From: Paragordius varius
Taxonomy: Eukaryota > Nematomorpha
Assembly: GCA_964247055.1 (NCBI GenBank)
Contig: OZ176054.1
Location: 11,904,001-11,968,000 of the forward strand
Reading direction: 5' to 3'
DNA length: 64,000 nt
Of the stretch, positions 14,789 to 29,300 are shown piece after piece. The notes beneath the pieces were generated by a model. That model saw only the letters and a program-made list of their open reading frames with translations, made no database searches and was not told the origin of the DNA. The stretch's first letter is position 1, and each line of letters starts with the position of its first letter. The position numbers and the translations under genes were made by a program.

Positions 14789-15310
14789 TATATTTAAAAG
14801 AAAATAAATTCTTTTATGTATATGGAATTGTATATATTCTTATTGTCTAAAAAGGTAATATTATAAGATAGCTCAATCCATTTATATAAGCTGCCCTGAT
14901 CAATTAAATATAAATTTTTAAACTATCTAAATTAGATAATTTATGGTAAACACCTGATTTTTTACTTGAAACAATTACTGTCAAGGGAAAAAAAATTAAA
15001 ATTAATTAGGAATACACCAATGTCAAAAATATAATTGTCCGTATTTGTGTGGCTTATAAAGACCTATAATTACCATCATTTCGTATATTAGAGCTTAAAT
15101 AATAAAATTTGAGATGTTCATTTTTTATTGTTATGATTTATGACAGATATATATAATGTTAAAGTCGCTAAATATAAAAAAGGAGTACTAATGAAATATA
15201 TCTAAAAAGTGTATTTGTCTAAATATATGTGTACTAATTTGCATCATGAGATTTGACTATAAATATGTGATATTAAACAGTCCATGTTTGCAAAGTTTTT
15301 GTAAAAAAAT

Positions 15311-15346
<36 letters not shown>

Positions 15347-15525
15347 GGGGTGCATTGCGAAAAAACGAGAATATTGTCATATGAATATTTTACAAAAAAT
15401 GAAAAAGTATAATACTTATTACTAAATTAACTACATATATATATACATATCAATTGATTCCATTTTCAAATTAAAACCTTGATGAAATGAATATTTAACA
15501 TAAATACAAAAAGGTTGTTGCTTAT
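14789..15525. other. Intergenic region between convergent mGluR-like and PRPSAP genes
   Basis: About 740 bp of A+T-rich DNA holding the two 3' ends and a (TA)n tract at about 15313-15343. No gene seen. Confidence 0.6.
14803..14808 (+). terminator. Likely polyadenylation signal of the mGluR-like gene
   Basis: AATAAA 15 bp downstream of the TAA at 14786-14788. In such A+T-rich DNA a chance match is quite possible. Confidence 0.4.
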
Positions 15526-18500
15526 TTAATCTTGGCAAGAAATGTTTCGGAATAAGTGTGACATACTCTCTTGATAATGTATACGACGTATGGCTTCTGA
15601 TAGCAAAAAACTTATATCTATAGTTTCTATCTTGTCACAATCCAACTTTTGAGCGTCCTGAGGTACTGTATTAGTTACTATAATCTATATACATTTTTTA
15701 CATATAAATAAATGATAGCGATAATTACCAATTACATTTTCGACACGTGTATATTTTTAATGATATAAATCCTATTAACTACTTTAGTTTTCCCTCTTTT
15801 GATGAAACGTATAATTTTTAAAAAAAGTTAACATTTGTGGCCTTTATGTTGTTTTGGGAATTTTTCATAGTCAATCAAAAAATTGGGAAATAATTAAATT
15901 TGGAAAGTAAAATCAGAATCATTAAACCAATGAAACCTGATTTTCGATAATTATAGCAAAAAAATGGAAATGGGAAGTTTTTTTAACAAAAATATTCGTT
16001 GAAACTGGAATCAGAAATAAAACTCTAGCAAAAAAGCTAGTAAATACCTTAAAGATAAATAATTAGGAAAAAGTTTACCATTTGTAGGTGAAAAAAAACA
16101 TTTTTTTCAGATAAACGCAAACATTTCTTAAGCAAAAACAAAATGAAAAAATGTTGCGTTTGGTTGTTGAAAAATTGTTTTGATTTTGACTGATAAATGG
16201 TATATTATAAACATAAACTACCTGGTCAATACATGCATTTTGAAAACTAAGCGCTGATGTCCCTGAAAATAAACCATGAGTTGCCATCAAATAGACTTTT
16301 TTAGCACCACGTTCTTTGAGTATTTCAGCAGCTTGGATATAGGAATCAGCCTCATCAATTATATCATCCTATATAACATTTTAAGATTTTATTTAAAATA
16401 TATACCGTTTGCACTTCAAGAGTGTCCTTGAACAGTTCAAGTTGGTCCTTTGACTTTTTTGTTTTGTTTTTGACTTTTATCAATCAAATAGTGAATAATT
16501 CATATATTTTATTGTTTTTAACCTATTTTCTATTATTTAACATAAATTTTAAATCGATATCAACTTTTAATCTTTGAGAAACCGTATATCTTTTTTAATT
16601 TCTTAAAATAATTTTAAATAATTATAAGATTTTAACACGAAATGAACAAATATATAAGTTTCCTGAGTTATTAATTAAAATTGTTCATTAATAACATTTA
16701 AAAGTCAATAATTTTGTTCAAATGAAAAAAAATAGTTTGAAACAAAAAAGTGGTTTTTCAATAATTTTTTTTTAAATAAATAAATAGATAATAAATAAAG
16801 AAAAATAGGTTAATAAATAATAAAATAAAAAAATAAATGCAAAAATTATGGTTAAATCAAAATCTATATATTTTAAGGATCAACTTGAATTGTTCAAGGA
16901 CACTCTTGAAGTGTGAATGGCATAATCAACATGTATGTATGTACCTTTCTGATCTTAAAATAAAATCTCCTAATTTGCAAATTATTACCATACAAGATGA
17001 GGATTTCCCAAAATCTTTTAATTATAAATAATTGGTAAAAAGCACAAGTTAAAACTGTTTATTACAAAAACCATAAACAAAAAGATTAATTTTTTTATTA
17101 TAGATTTTCCCCATTACCGGGGTTGTTATAGAGGGAAGGGGGGGGGGGTTTATTTCGTTAGAAAATATTTTAAAAATTATACCACTAATATGGCAATTTT
17201 TCCATTAACATCCCCGACAACGTTTAAGAGTGGCTTTTCTTTTGGCGTGTTTACTATGTAAATGGATAAAATTAAAATTATTTAAAATTATAAAAACAAA
17301 GAATGTCATTTCATAATTTAAGATTCAATACACCTATTTAAATTTATATTTGAAATAAAAAATGGCTATATGCGTAAGGCTTATTGCTTTTAATTTTTTT
17401 TTGGTTTATTATTAACCAGTTTAAAAATTTATTATATATATTTAACTAAAAACCATAATTTTGATCGATTATATTTCTTGCTACTTAAATGCGCGCATAA
17501 CCAATTTTTATGCTTAAAATTTTCAAAGAAAAACACAAAGTATAAAATAAAAATTGAAACTATCTGTGTATTCTTATCTACTTGGATAAAAGAAGCCAAA
17601 AATGTCAGATTTTGAGCCTTCGAACCTGGCTAAACTACATTCAGATGACACGGTAGTTAACAGAGAAGAACGGTTACGTTTCAATAATAAATTATTTTCA
17701 TTTTCGCAATCTATATATACATATACATTATCCATTAAATGTATGGGAAATTCTGAATATAGTTTAAACTTTAAAATAAATTTTACGAAAAAATAGATAT
17801 TATTATTATTATTAACATAATTATATTATTTCACCTCTTTCTTCGAAAAATTTAGAAAAATTGATATTTTATCCAAAATTTAATACAAAAGTTAAAAACG
17901 TTTTTTGCCTTCAAAGTATTTTATTTTCATAATAGAGTAAAAATTTTTTGAGTAGATATCTCATTAAATATTTTATCATTTTTATGTCGACCAATGTTAG
18001 TAAATCATGTTTTAAAATTTAATAAAAATGTGTTTTGGTACGGTGGCGTTTCCATAATTTAAAAACCAAAAAAAGTGATACAAAAAAACATATCCTTTAA
18101 TTAATTATAAATAATATATATATATATATATATATGTAAAATTAATTTTAATTTCTTTTTAGTAAACTATCAAACCCTGAATGATTGATTGTGGAACAGG
18201 GCTATCCAGATAAAACGAAGCTGATTTATCGACTGTAATATTATGAGAATTGGAATTGGAATTAAGATTGGAAAGTTCATTTTTTAGCACCACAGCAGAA
18301 TTAAATTTTTCCTGATTACTATTATTGGCTATCAAACCATTACCAATAATGGGTTGATGATCTATGATATCATAATTATTTGTATCATCTAATTTTGTGG
18401 TAGTTTCAACGTTTGAAAGCTTAGCTTTAAGCGTCGTTGAGTCTAACATATAGGGTTTACTTCCACTCAAACTACTTTTGCGTTTAGATTTTGAACCATT

Positions 18501-19063
18501 TTCTATAAAAAATATAGAGCAATAATACAAATTGGTATTTAAGTAAAAATATAATATAGTATTAAAACTACAATTTGTATCTGTATCATATGATCACTTA
18601 CCTCCCTGAATATATAAAATTTTCTACTGGTTTTTTTATAGATATATAGATTAAAAAAGACATCGTTGGACAAATAATAAAATTTTAGGCTTCAAAATGT
18701 AACATACACAGTGTAATTATACAAAAAAATGCGTTTAATCTAATTCCTTAAAAAATTTTTTAAAATATTTATTTGATTTTGATTGAATGTAATCCTTTTA
18801 CGACAAAAACCAAAAATATAGAAAACTGGTTACATGACATTGTTGTATTAATTAATCACCTCTAGAGGATATATTGTCATCGAGAACAGCTGATTTCACA
18901 ATTTTAGATGCTTGGTCGGCCTCATCATCATTAAAGTAAATGTCATTGATATAATCTTCATAATTTTTATCAGGGCTTTGCGATTCAGAAATTTCTGGAT
19001 TCAAATGCGTATTATTCATTGTGGAACCTAATAAAATTATGAAAATTAGTATAAATTTTCTAC

Positions 19064-19103
<40 letters not shown>

Positions 19104-20653
19104 ATTTACAGTTCAAATTCACCCTAAATTATGTGTTATTATAACTCATTATTAATACGAAATATATCTTTATGGCATAGTTTAATATTTTTTCCGTATT
19201 ATATTAATTGAAAACAAAATATATAAAATATAGGTAATTAATGTTAAAAAACATATGTTTTATATGAATGTGATTTTGAATGGTTCAAGAGTGAATTTAA
19301 ATTGTTTAAGGGTGAATTTGAATTGTAAATGGTATATGTTAATTAATTTAATATGTGTTTTTTTAAATTCAATATATTTTAGGGTGTTTAAATACCATCA
19401 TAATTCTGATCAATTATAAAAATTCAATTGTCGATAAAATTTATTTATATTTAACACATACTTACCTGCACTTGCATACAATATAATTTAAAAACTGATT
19501 ATTTTAAAACATAAAAAAAAACATTTTAAAATTCCGTTTTTGATTATTGGTAAATAATTTTTTAGTGAAATTAATTACCACGATGAACATTCGTAGTTTC
19601 TGACGCGGTATGTTTCATATCGTTTCCAATATTCTATAAAGATTAGATATATTAGATAGATTACACAACTAAAAATCAGACTTATAACTTTAATTTTTTA
19701 TTAATTTCTAATAATATTAAAAAAATTTAAAACAATTATACCTTTCGAAGTGCCGAAATTTTGTCAAAGTTTTCAGATTTGCTATTCTCAATTGATTCAT
19801 TCATGATTGGATTACTATTCTGTAAATCTTTTTTAACGGATTTTTCAGGTGAAAACAGCGATTGTTTCGCCGGTGAGTTTTTGGAACTTTTAGATGTTAC
19901 AAATGAAAAGGGTGGTGTAGGGGGTGGGGACTGTCGCCTATAAAATTTAGAGTAAAAATTATAGAAAAAGGCAGTAAAAAATTTTTTTTATTTAGAAGAC
20001 CATGTTTTTTTAAGCCTCTTGATTTACTAAGGGAAATATACTCTGGTTTTGGGGGGTAGCAAGCGAAACATAGGGATAGAAATGGAAATTGGTAACACAC
20101 GCCCTTGAACAATTTTAGATTGCACATTGTTATTTATATCATATAGGTTATGTAAAAAAGTCAATGGTTTTAGAAAATACCATTCATTGTTTTATTTAAA
20201 AATACTTATCATTTTAATTCATTTACTGTAAATAATTATATATTATTTCTATATACATTAGCTACAAAAATGGCGATATAAAAATAGTCTTTTGGGGGTA
20301 AATTTCCATCCCACAAATTCTTTTAGTGATAAAATAAAATAATTAAATGAGTCCTTTTTGAAATTTGCATAATAAAATGCACAGGTGATTTAAAAAATTG
20401 GTATTTAAAAAATGAAAAAATGGAAGCTAATTGATTGAGTTATTGCCTTTTAATATTTCCATAAAATACATTTATTAATAGGCCTATACTAAGCACATTT
20501 ATATGTATCTAGTCCATAATTAGATTTTTTTGAATTAAAAAACCTGCATAGATGAATATTTACATACTCTACCAAAATAATAATTTATTCTAACAAAACT
20601 TTGATAATAAGAAAGAGATACCCTTTAATACTTAATAAAAAAAGGCGCCAAAG

Positions 20654-20695
<42 letters not shown>

Positions 20696-23276
20696 CCATT
20701 TAGAGTTCAAATTCATCTTTAAACAATTCAAATTCACCCTTGAACAATTCAACACCCTTGAACAATTCAAAACCCTTAAACACGTTCACCTTCAAATAAA
20801 ATATATGTTTTTAACATTGAAAAATACCCATATTTTTATATATTATATAAAAAATAAAAATTTTGTTTTAAATGAAAGTAATCTGAAAAATATGCCATAA
20901 GAATATAGGTTCAGGGGTAAATTTGAATTATTTTAGGGGGTGAATTTGAATTGTAAATGGTATATATATTTTATTTTTTATTGGCAAAATTAAAACCCAT
21001 CGATATCGTCTTCATCAACGTTCCGAGCTTCGCCATGAATCACAGCAAGAGTTAACTTACAGCGTTCAGCATAACTTTGGGCTCGGCGAGCTCCGGCTGG
21101 GTTTTTGGCCACTATAACGGCGTTTTTATAATCTGGAATCTATAAAATACATGTATAATAAGCAAAGAATCCATTGAAAAAGATACTACCATGTATCGAA
21201 AATTTTGGATATAATTTAATAAATTTTACGAGAAATCAAATTATAATAAGCAACGAGTAAAATATATAATTGATTTTAAAACAAAAGCTAATAAATGTAA
21301 AAATCAATGGTACTTAAACTGCGCGACCCGCTAAAAATGCTTTTTTGTTGTCCTAAATTATTTAATCATTTTTTGATGCATCTTTTTTTGCGTAATATTA
21401 TTTGCAAATGTGTCAAACAGCTATGAAATTTTAATTTATATGGTTCAAGGCTCTTGAAGCAAGATAAATATTTTTTTGCGACCCTTTAAATTTTTTTGGG
21501 GTGAGTACTACTAATATAAATGCTGAAATTTGGCTATCGTGAAAAAATTTGATAAAACATTATATAGCTCTATCCATATAAAAAAACAAGCAGGCACTTA
21601 TACAATAAAAAACAATTCAATATACTTACATAAATTAGTTGATAACTTTAAACGTTAATTAATTGACTAGCATATAACTAAAGAATCAGAAATTGGTAAT
21701 CGCATATAAATATATGATAAAAAACAACTTGTTAAATATACCAAAAAAAGTAAAATTTTAAAATATTTATTCAAAGATAAAATTAAAAACCGATGTCGTA
21801 ATATAATGTATGAGGAATGGGGAAGCACGTAAATTATCGATTGGGAAATCGAAAAAACCCTGAATTTCCTTTTGATGCAAATCGATGGTAATGGCATGCG
21901 TCATGCCTAAAAAATATTAAAATTTATTAAGGGATTAAAATTAAAAACATTTTTGTAGTGTAAAATTTAACTCCAAAGGTTTATAAACCGTATATTGTTA
22001 TGAGATATTTTAAAATCTAAAATATTTTGTGAAAACGGCTTAAAAGAACATTTTTTTTAAATTGTTTTTTTAAATATTCTTTGTATTTTTGTGATTAAGC
22101 CTTATTTTGTTTTGACTATTTTATTTCAGAGAGTTTTTTTATCTTTTTTTTTGAAAAATATAGCATATGGCACATATTATATTTGAATGATAAGCTAGGA
22201 TTATGTTTAAAAAATAGGAACAACCAAATTTAAAACCATGCAACAAATTTAACCGAAACAAAAATGACAAAAAATGACTTGGACTTATAATATTTAATAT
22301 ATATATTTATAAATTTTTAATAATTTTAAAAAATTTTCTGATAATTAGATTGAAAAAAAAATACCAGCTTTTGCCAACATTTGAGCCAATAATTTAGAAA
22401 CTATGCATCCGCGTTTTCGCATTTTACTTTGTTTGCAATAGGGTAGATAAGGTATAACTCCGACAATTTGTCGCGCTGATGATGTCTTACAAGCATAAGT
22501 TAATATTAACAAGTCCATAATACTGTTATTAACACTTCTAGAAAAAGATGATATAGGATATTTATTTTTGATTTGAACCTTAATATAAATGTAAAACGTA
22601 ATAGTTTCGAACAAGAAAATATTAATAAATATTTTATTTAATAAAATTTAAATTTTCGGTGACAATACAACCTTATTCAAGATCGCATAATTTTAAAAAA
22701 TTAAAATGAGTATTGTAAAAGTATTTATACATAAATACCCATAAACACTATAAACAGAATTTGAGCGAAGAAAGATAGATACATCATATTTTAGATTTGA
22801 GCGTGATAAATGCAAAACATAATAGTTTCAAACCATAAAAAAATATTTATCTTGAAATTAATAATCCCATGAATAATAAATTAAATATTGGCTAAAATTC
22901 TGATAAAAATTTAATAAACTTTATGAGGGATAATATATATATATATATATAAATATACTTTTCAATAGTGTGAAGAATAAAAACATCTCGCCCCCTTACA
23001 GAATCACCAATATCAACCACAGTCTCTGCATAACATACATAAATTAAAAAATATTTATTAACTATTGCAAATTAAATATTTTTGGGAGAAAATATGAACA
23101 TCAATATTAATAATTTTAAGAAAAAACCTTTATTTGGCATTTGGACAACGATACAATTTCCAGGTTTTATACCCAAACGACTATAGATTTTATTAATAAA
23201 GTTACTTGCAAACTAGTTTAACTAACTCGGAATCTACACTGCTTCCATTTAGAAGAACCAATTCTCGGATTTCCAT
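15526..23276 (-). CDS. PRPSAP: Phosphoribosyl pyrophosphate synthetase-associated protein
   Basis: Non-catalytic partner that joins and regulates the PRPP synthetase complex (nucleotide synthesis, cytosol). Thirteen exons: 23238-23276, 23128-23212, 22959-23025, 22365-22537, 21791-21906, 20997-21139, 19742-19937, 19579-19633, 18860-19027, 18176-18502, 17183-17253, 16222-16368, 15526-15684; 581 aa. Diagnostic blocks are [62 protein letters not shown] joined to [30 protein letters not shown] and [19 protein letters not shown] and NLRASP point to PRPSAP rather than the enzyme. Start chosen because an in-frame TGA lies two codons upstream. The first intron is only 25 nt. Exons 7-10 encode about 248 low-complexity Ser/Asn-rich residues where human PRPSAPs have a short linker. 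The long introns carry at least five transposon insertions. Head-to-head with the PM20D1-like gene, 92 bp apart. Confidence 0.95.
16077..16201. mobile_element. Small TA-target foldback element, relative of the 30004-31394 palindrome
   Basis: Begins ACCATTTGTAGG and ends with TGATAAATGGT, flanked by TA. The interior has AAACGCAAACATTT and ATGTTGCGTTTGG, the same 21-bp motif that tiles the arms of the 1.4-kb palindrome in the PM20D1 gene. It ends 20 bp before the splice donor of the PRPSAP exon at 16222-16368. Confidence 0.65.
16404..16921. mobile_element. TA-target MITE, family 2
   Basis: Left end ACCGTTTGCACTTCAAGAGT and right end reverse complement GCCATTCACACTTCAAGAGT form inverted repeats of about 45 bp (continuing GTCCTTGAAC). 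Flanked by TA. The 518-bp element lies in the PRPSAP intron between 16369 and 17182. The core of the palindrome at 30450-30911 carries the same ends. Confidence 0.8.
19064..19100. repeat. (TA)n tract at the left edge of a MITE
   Basis: About 37 bases of TA running straight into the ACCATTTACAG end of the family 1 MITE. Confidence 0.85.
19101..19333. mobile_element. TA-target MITE, family 1, copy 1
   Basis: Ends ACCATTTACAGTTCAAATTC and, reversed, ACCATTTACAATTCAAATTC; TA flanks. Internal repeats of GGGTGAATTTGAATTG type near the right end. Lies in the PRPSAP intron 19028-19578. Confidence 0.88.
20655..20691. repeat. (TA)n tract at the left edge of a MITE
   Basis: Pure TA directly before MITE family 1 copy 2. 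Confidence 0.85.
20695..20961. mobile_element. TA-target MITE, family 1, copy 2
   Basis: Begins ACCATTTAGAGTTCAAATTC, ends GAATTTGAATTGTAAATGGT. Its right end is 35 bp from the splice donor of the PRPSAP exon 20997-21139. Confidence 0.88.
21308..21514. mobile_element. Possible hAT-like miniature element remnant
   Basis: The left part has GGTACTTAAACTGCGCGACC and the right part GCGACCC ... GGGGTGAGTAC. The two reverse-complement imperfectly, resembling hAT ends of the GGTACTCAAAC type. No clear target duplication. Confidence 0.35.
23213..23237 (-). other. 25-nt micro-intron in PRPSAP
   Basis: GTAGATTCC ... AAACTAG. Reading through it gives a stop (TAA) within nine codons and loses the family alignment; removing it joins ELVLLNGSS to [14 protein letters not shown], which matches the PRPSAP N-terminus. 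Confidence 0.88.
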
Positions 23277-23368
23277 ATCTCATTTGATGATATCCAACAT
23301 AAAAGATTACCCTTTAAGGTTAACCATATCATGCGGATTTAAATAGCCTGGAATACCAGATTAATCAG
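23277..23368. promoter_or_regulatory. 92-bp divergent promoter region, PRPSAP / PM20D1-like
   Basis: The two predicted start codons face away from each other across 92 bp, and both have in-frame stops upstream. Both 5' UTRs and core promoters must therefore fit here unless untranslated exons lie elsewhere. No TATA box or other known motif is clear. Confidence 0.6.
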
Positions 23369-26300
23369 ATGTATATCCAAATTATCCTTTCATTTTTCAT
23401 TGGTTTTATAACTTTATTGGCATATATTTACAAAAATCTTATAACCGTTTCGCTTGATAACAAATATATTGGTAATCTTACGGATCTCTTAAGTATTTTT
23501 TGTCAAGGTGTAATTTGTTTTAGATTTAAACTGGAAAAATGTCTTTGAAAGGTTCTCCAAAGCCTTACAATTCAAAACTGTGTCAAGATCCATTGGGGAT
23601 GTTAATGAAAATGATTTATCAAATTTCATAACTTTTATTAAAACAAGTTTTGCTTCCTATCCAATATAAATTAGATTATCCAAGTATTATCAAATGTCCT
23701 TGGGTACACTTTAAAGTTATAGATGACTTAAGTCTATTACTAGTTTGTGATCCCATTTCCTATTATCAATCCGAAATTATTCCCAAAAATAAAATTTTTA
23801 ATGGGCAGAAACCGTGGATTCTTATGGCCCATTTGGATGTTGTCCCAGTTGATGAAAATGATATGACTAAATGGAAATATCCCCCTTTTTCTGGACATTG
23901 TGAATCATTTGAACATGTAACAAATAAAAAAATAACAGGTAGATTGAGGTTGATTAATTGATTGATTTATCTCAAAGAGAGCGCAAATTTAGCGTTATTT
24001 AAAATTTTGTTAATATGTATATAAAATATTTCCTATAACAAAATCTGTGATTTAAACCATCTTTTAATCGCTTTAAAACCAAATAAAATCAGTTTTTTGA
24101 AAATATTATTAACTCCTTATCAAAGATGTCTTTTAGCAAAATTTTTTTGATAGTTTTGGGACGGTAACATTATTTAAATATAATAAGTTATTATCTATAT
24201 TAAAATCTCAATATTATTTACAAGTTTTTATTATGGTATAAGTCGTTGTTATTGTTAATTTAAAATCCTAATTGACTTTAAATGTTCAAAGTACCTTAAA
24301 TTTATTATTAATTATTCTTCATCAATCTGACTTAAAGTGATCAAAATATTCTTAAATTAAATTAAATTTATCCATCAAATTAAATCCATTAGATATCAAA
24401 GAATTGGAAAGCTTACCGTATATATATGGACGTGGTACGCTAGATGTTAAACATGTCGTCATGTCGGTATTTGAAGCCTTGGAACATATCATTGAAACAT
24501 TCAATGAACAGGATTTTATTAGTCAATATGCTAAAAATATTAAAGGTAGTTTAATAATTTAAATTTTTTTTTAAAATTTTTAATTAAAAGAGCTATTTAA
24601 CTCTTAATTATGAGAGGTGTGTTTTTAGCTATATTAATGGCAGAATAAAAAATTTAAATTTTTTTTAACAAGTCAAAGTAGTGTAATTGTTTGACTTTAG
24701 TGAGATTGTATACCATTAATTCGAATTCACCCTAAAACAAATCAAATTCCTCGAAAAATTCAATTCACCCTAAAATAATTACGTGTTTTTTAAGATTAAA
24801 TTTTTTATATTTTTGAAATATACAAATTATGTTTTAAATTTAAATAATACTAATAATAAACTATGCCATAAAGATATATTTTATATTAATAATGAGTTAT
24901 GTTAGTTCGAAAACACAATTTATTTTTAAAATGAATTTGAATTGTTCAAAAGGGAATTTGAATTGTTCAAGGGTGAATTGATTTGAATTGTAAATAAATT
25001 TATTATTAACACACCTTAATTTTTAACAAACCTTAATTTTGATTTTAATATATGTCTTAGCTCTAATTTATATCTTAACTCATATAATTGCAATAAATCT
25101 GGTTTTTAAGATGTTTTATTTTATCAAATTAAAATTTTTAATTAACAGTTTTTAATAACTTTTTTTATGTAGAATTACCCCGGCCCTTATACATTATATT
25201 TGGGCATGATGAGGAGGTTGGTGGCTTAAATGGTGCCCTTAAAATTGCTGAAATGTTGAAACAAGAAATGGTATTACTCACAAATAATTTTTGTTTAGTA
25301 AATTTAATTATTATTTTTAAAAAAATAAAAATCATTTTCACATTTTAAATCAACACCTAAGTATTAAAACATGTAATTTTTGTGTTTTTTAGCTAAATTA
25401 TATATTTATTTTTGGCATAGATATTAATTAGTCTATTATTCAGCGCAGAAACATTTAATTTGCATGTTGAGATGTGAAACTAAAATATTGAATATATTAA
25501 ACTTTAAAAACCCTGAATTTTAACATTAATTAGTATTATTTTCATAATTTTTTAACCGATACGACGCAGTAAAAATCACTTAAAAATTTTTTTAACAAAA
25601 TAATTATATTATTTCAAACTATCATTCATCTTAGGTAATTAATGACAAGTCAGAAAAACCATTTGCTTTCATATTGGACGAAGGGACACAAATATTTGCC
25701 GATTTGCCTATAAAAGCTCAATCGGATGGAAGTCCGCGTCCAGTTGCTTTGTAAAAAATTTTTTTAGTTTTTAAAACAACTTTTTTATCAGATAAATTTT
25801 GTGTTTAATATAAAATATTTACTTTTTTTTCAATGAGAAATATTACACAATTATCTATAAAAAGGTTTTTTTTACTGAAAAATTTGTTAAAAATAAAATA
25901 TGCTTTAAAGGGTTTTTAATTTTAATTTGACTTTTTCGCATACTAAAAATTATTTTTTTTATGAAATGCTTAACAGATTGAAAAGTATATTTGTCGCAAA
26001 ATGGGGTTAAAAAATGATGATAATTAAACACTATAATCTCCACACAAAATAACTTCTTTTTTAGGTATAATAATTATTTTATAGTATGAAAACAGACAAA
26101 ACGTAAAAAAACTAAAACACAAATATTTTTTATAAAAAAATATTCCATTTTAAAACTGAAATACCGATATAACTAGGAATTAATATATGATTGACAATAT
26201 ACCTATTATTCTTTATTTTTTACAACACCATACTATGAATTATATTTAGAAAAATCAAGGTTCAAAATGATATGGTTGTCTTTTTTTAAAAATATTTTTG

Positions 26301-29300
26301 TTTTTAATTTTTTTTTCAATTTTTACAAATAAATTTTTTAGCGTTTCAGTGTCCGAAAAAACGACAGCTAGATTTAGTTTAAGCCTGAACATGAATGAAC
26401 TGGAAAACGCTCAAACTGGTTAATATTTCAATAAATATTGTTGTAACTAATGATTTCATTAAAAAAATTTTTTTTATATAGCTTTAAACTTTTAAATTGA
26501 ATCATAAACTTTTTATATAATTTATAATAACACTAAGTCATCTTTGCACTTTACAATTTGCCTTTTTTTTAATATTAAATTTAGCTTAAAACTTAATTAT
26601 TTTTACGTAAAACGGCACCGAGTTACCATTTTTTGTTTTGCCAGCTAATTTTTTAAAATCTTATTTTGAAGTTGTGAAAACTTCCATATAGTAAAAATGG
26701 CTAAAATGGTATATACCGCAAATTTATAAAATATCAATTTATCTGACTTAGATATGTATTTATAGTAAGTTGTTCAAATATTTTAAAGCTGTTAATTCAA
26801 AAATGTTTAATGGTGAACATAACCAATATAAGTTTTCAATTGTGTAACAGTGATTTTTTTATTTAAAAAATCAAACCTTAATGATGGTTTTTGAAATACT
26901 TATCTTGTTTTAAACAGCTTTGCAAATATACTTTTTAGAAAAGAAAATGCCGAATGTTAGTCATTCTTCCATACCCCCAAAGCGTACAGCTATAACCCAA
27001 ATGTGTGAAGCCTTGGTCCGTCTAAATGCAGTCAATTATCCCATTATAACAACGTACAAATCTCAGCCTGGTATGTTGTATTTTGCATATAAAATATTTA
27101 TTGTATTATATCTTTTTTTAACAAATAAATTGTTAAAAGTAAAATTATATATATATAAAATTTGCGATTATCTATATTTAAAAAAATTCATAAAATATGT
27201 AAAAATAATATATATATATATATAGATATATATAGATATCAGGGTTATGACTAATTTTTGGAGAATAAGAAATCACTATTTTAGGCTAAAACTTTAACCT
27301 TTTTTCAAAAACCCCTTAAATTATATTACTAAAAACCGGTTTAATTTTTATATAATCTTTACTTTTTAATTTTGCCATTTGTTTTAAGGTTTGATATTTA
27401 CATTTTTCATACAATATAAATAATATAAATTAAATACCATAGAATCTCCGGATGTTTTTGATGTGGCTTGTAAAAAACTTGCACCCGTTATGAATAGCCC
27501 TACTGAAAGATTAATGTTTGCCAACCCTGACTGGTTTAAATGGATCATTATGAAATAGTAGATAAATATTTTAATACAGATACCCCTCATCTTAAATAAT
27601 GATGAGATTTTAAACGAAAACTTATTTTATAGGAGCTGTTTGGATTTTATTAAATTTTTAGTATAGATATATATACCATTTACAGTTCTTCAAATTCACC
27701 CTTGAACAATTCAAATTCACCCTAAAAATTATGTGTTTTTAAAGTTAAAAATTACCTATACTTTTTTATTTTTTAATGAATGAATTTTGTTTCAAATTAA
27801 TATAATACTGAAAAAATAATTAACTATATTATAGGAATGTATTTCATATATAAATTATATCAACCCGAAAACAAATTTATTTTTAGTAAGAATTCGAATT
27901 GTTCAAAAATAAATTTGAATTATTCGACGGTGAAATTGAATTGTAAATGGTATTAAATGTTAAATCTTGATTATGTTTTACTACATTTTTACTAGTTTTA
28001 TGGGTATTATAGAATCCTCATAATGAGTTGTTAAAATTTCCCTTAGAATTAGTATTATATTTTAAATTATGGAATAAATATATAAATTAATTAAAAAATC
28101 AATTATTAGGCTAGATATTTTTTTTGGTTAATTCAAAAACAATTTTTTGTTTTGTCACCCCCCACATTAGTTATTTTGAACCGCATCCCATACTAAATTC
28201 CTGTATTCGAACATCGAGTTGTGTTACAATCCTCAATGGAGGTCTAAAAGATAATATTGTGCCTTACAGAGCATCTGCCATACTAAATCAACGCATTCAC
28301 CCTGGTCAAACTGTGCAAGAGGTAAATTGTTTATTTCTTTACAAATTTAAGCATTAAACAATAAGCTTTTTCGTAAAGTAGCCCCCTCTCACCTTGTAAA
28401 GATAGTTCTCAATTTAAGTATCTATATATTCAACTTTAAACGCGAAAACTTATTACTAAAAGCTTTTGGAAATCGGTAAAGTTTATTAAGCAAGATAATT
28501 AGATTATTCTTTACGATTAGAGGATGGGTTATAAAAAATATACCAATTTTTGCTTAAGATAATGATTTTTACAATAAAGTTTGAAAAGATAAGTTAAAAA
28601 ACCGGTAAGTTATTTGGAAAAAAAGGCAAATAAAATAACTATTTTTATTTTTAATTTTTCAAATTTTCCGATGTTGACAAAACGAGTAGGCTTGTTAATT
28701 TAACATTTCTACTCTCATTGACTATATGCACAAAAAATCTGATAATATGGAGGATTATTACTTTTTATATTGCGACTATTACTCAAACTTTAATTAACTT
28801 TTACACATATTTTACGCTTTTTCTATCTTTCATCTATAAATAAACAAGTCTTAAAATAAACAGGAAACGAATTTTAAAAATGCAAAACCACTGATTTCCT
28901 TTAATATTTAACCCCCTTCCTTATATAATTGCACACATTATATTAGGTATCCAGGAGTAATGTTAATGCTTTAGCCAATCCCCACATCCAAATAAAGAAT
29001 ATATTTGTGGGCGAAAAAATTCCCTTTTCTCGAACCGACACGTCAGGTTTTGTGGGCATTGAACAAGCTATTAAGGAAATTTTTGGGAACGAAACTATCG
29101 TGCTACCAGGTTTTTTTTTATTTTTTAATAATATTAAAATTTAAATTTTAACCTACATTTTAACCAATTTGAATTTTAATCAATTTTTAAATTATTATAT
29201 TGTTTTTTTTCTTTTTATGGGTTTAAAGACCCATCACATAGCTATATCTGAAAATTTGATAGATTTTAACATTCCATTTTTGGACATTTATACGATAAAA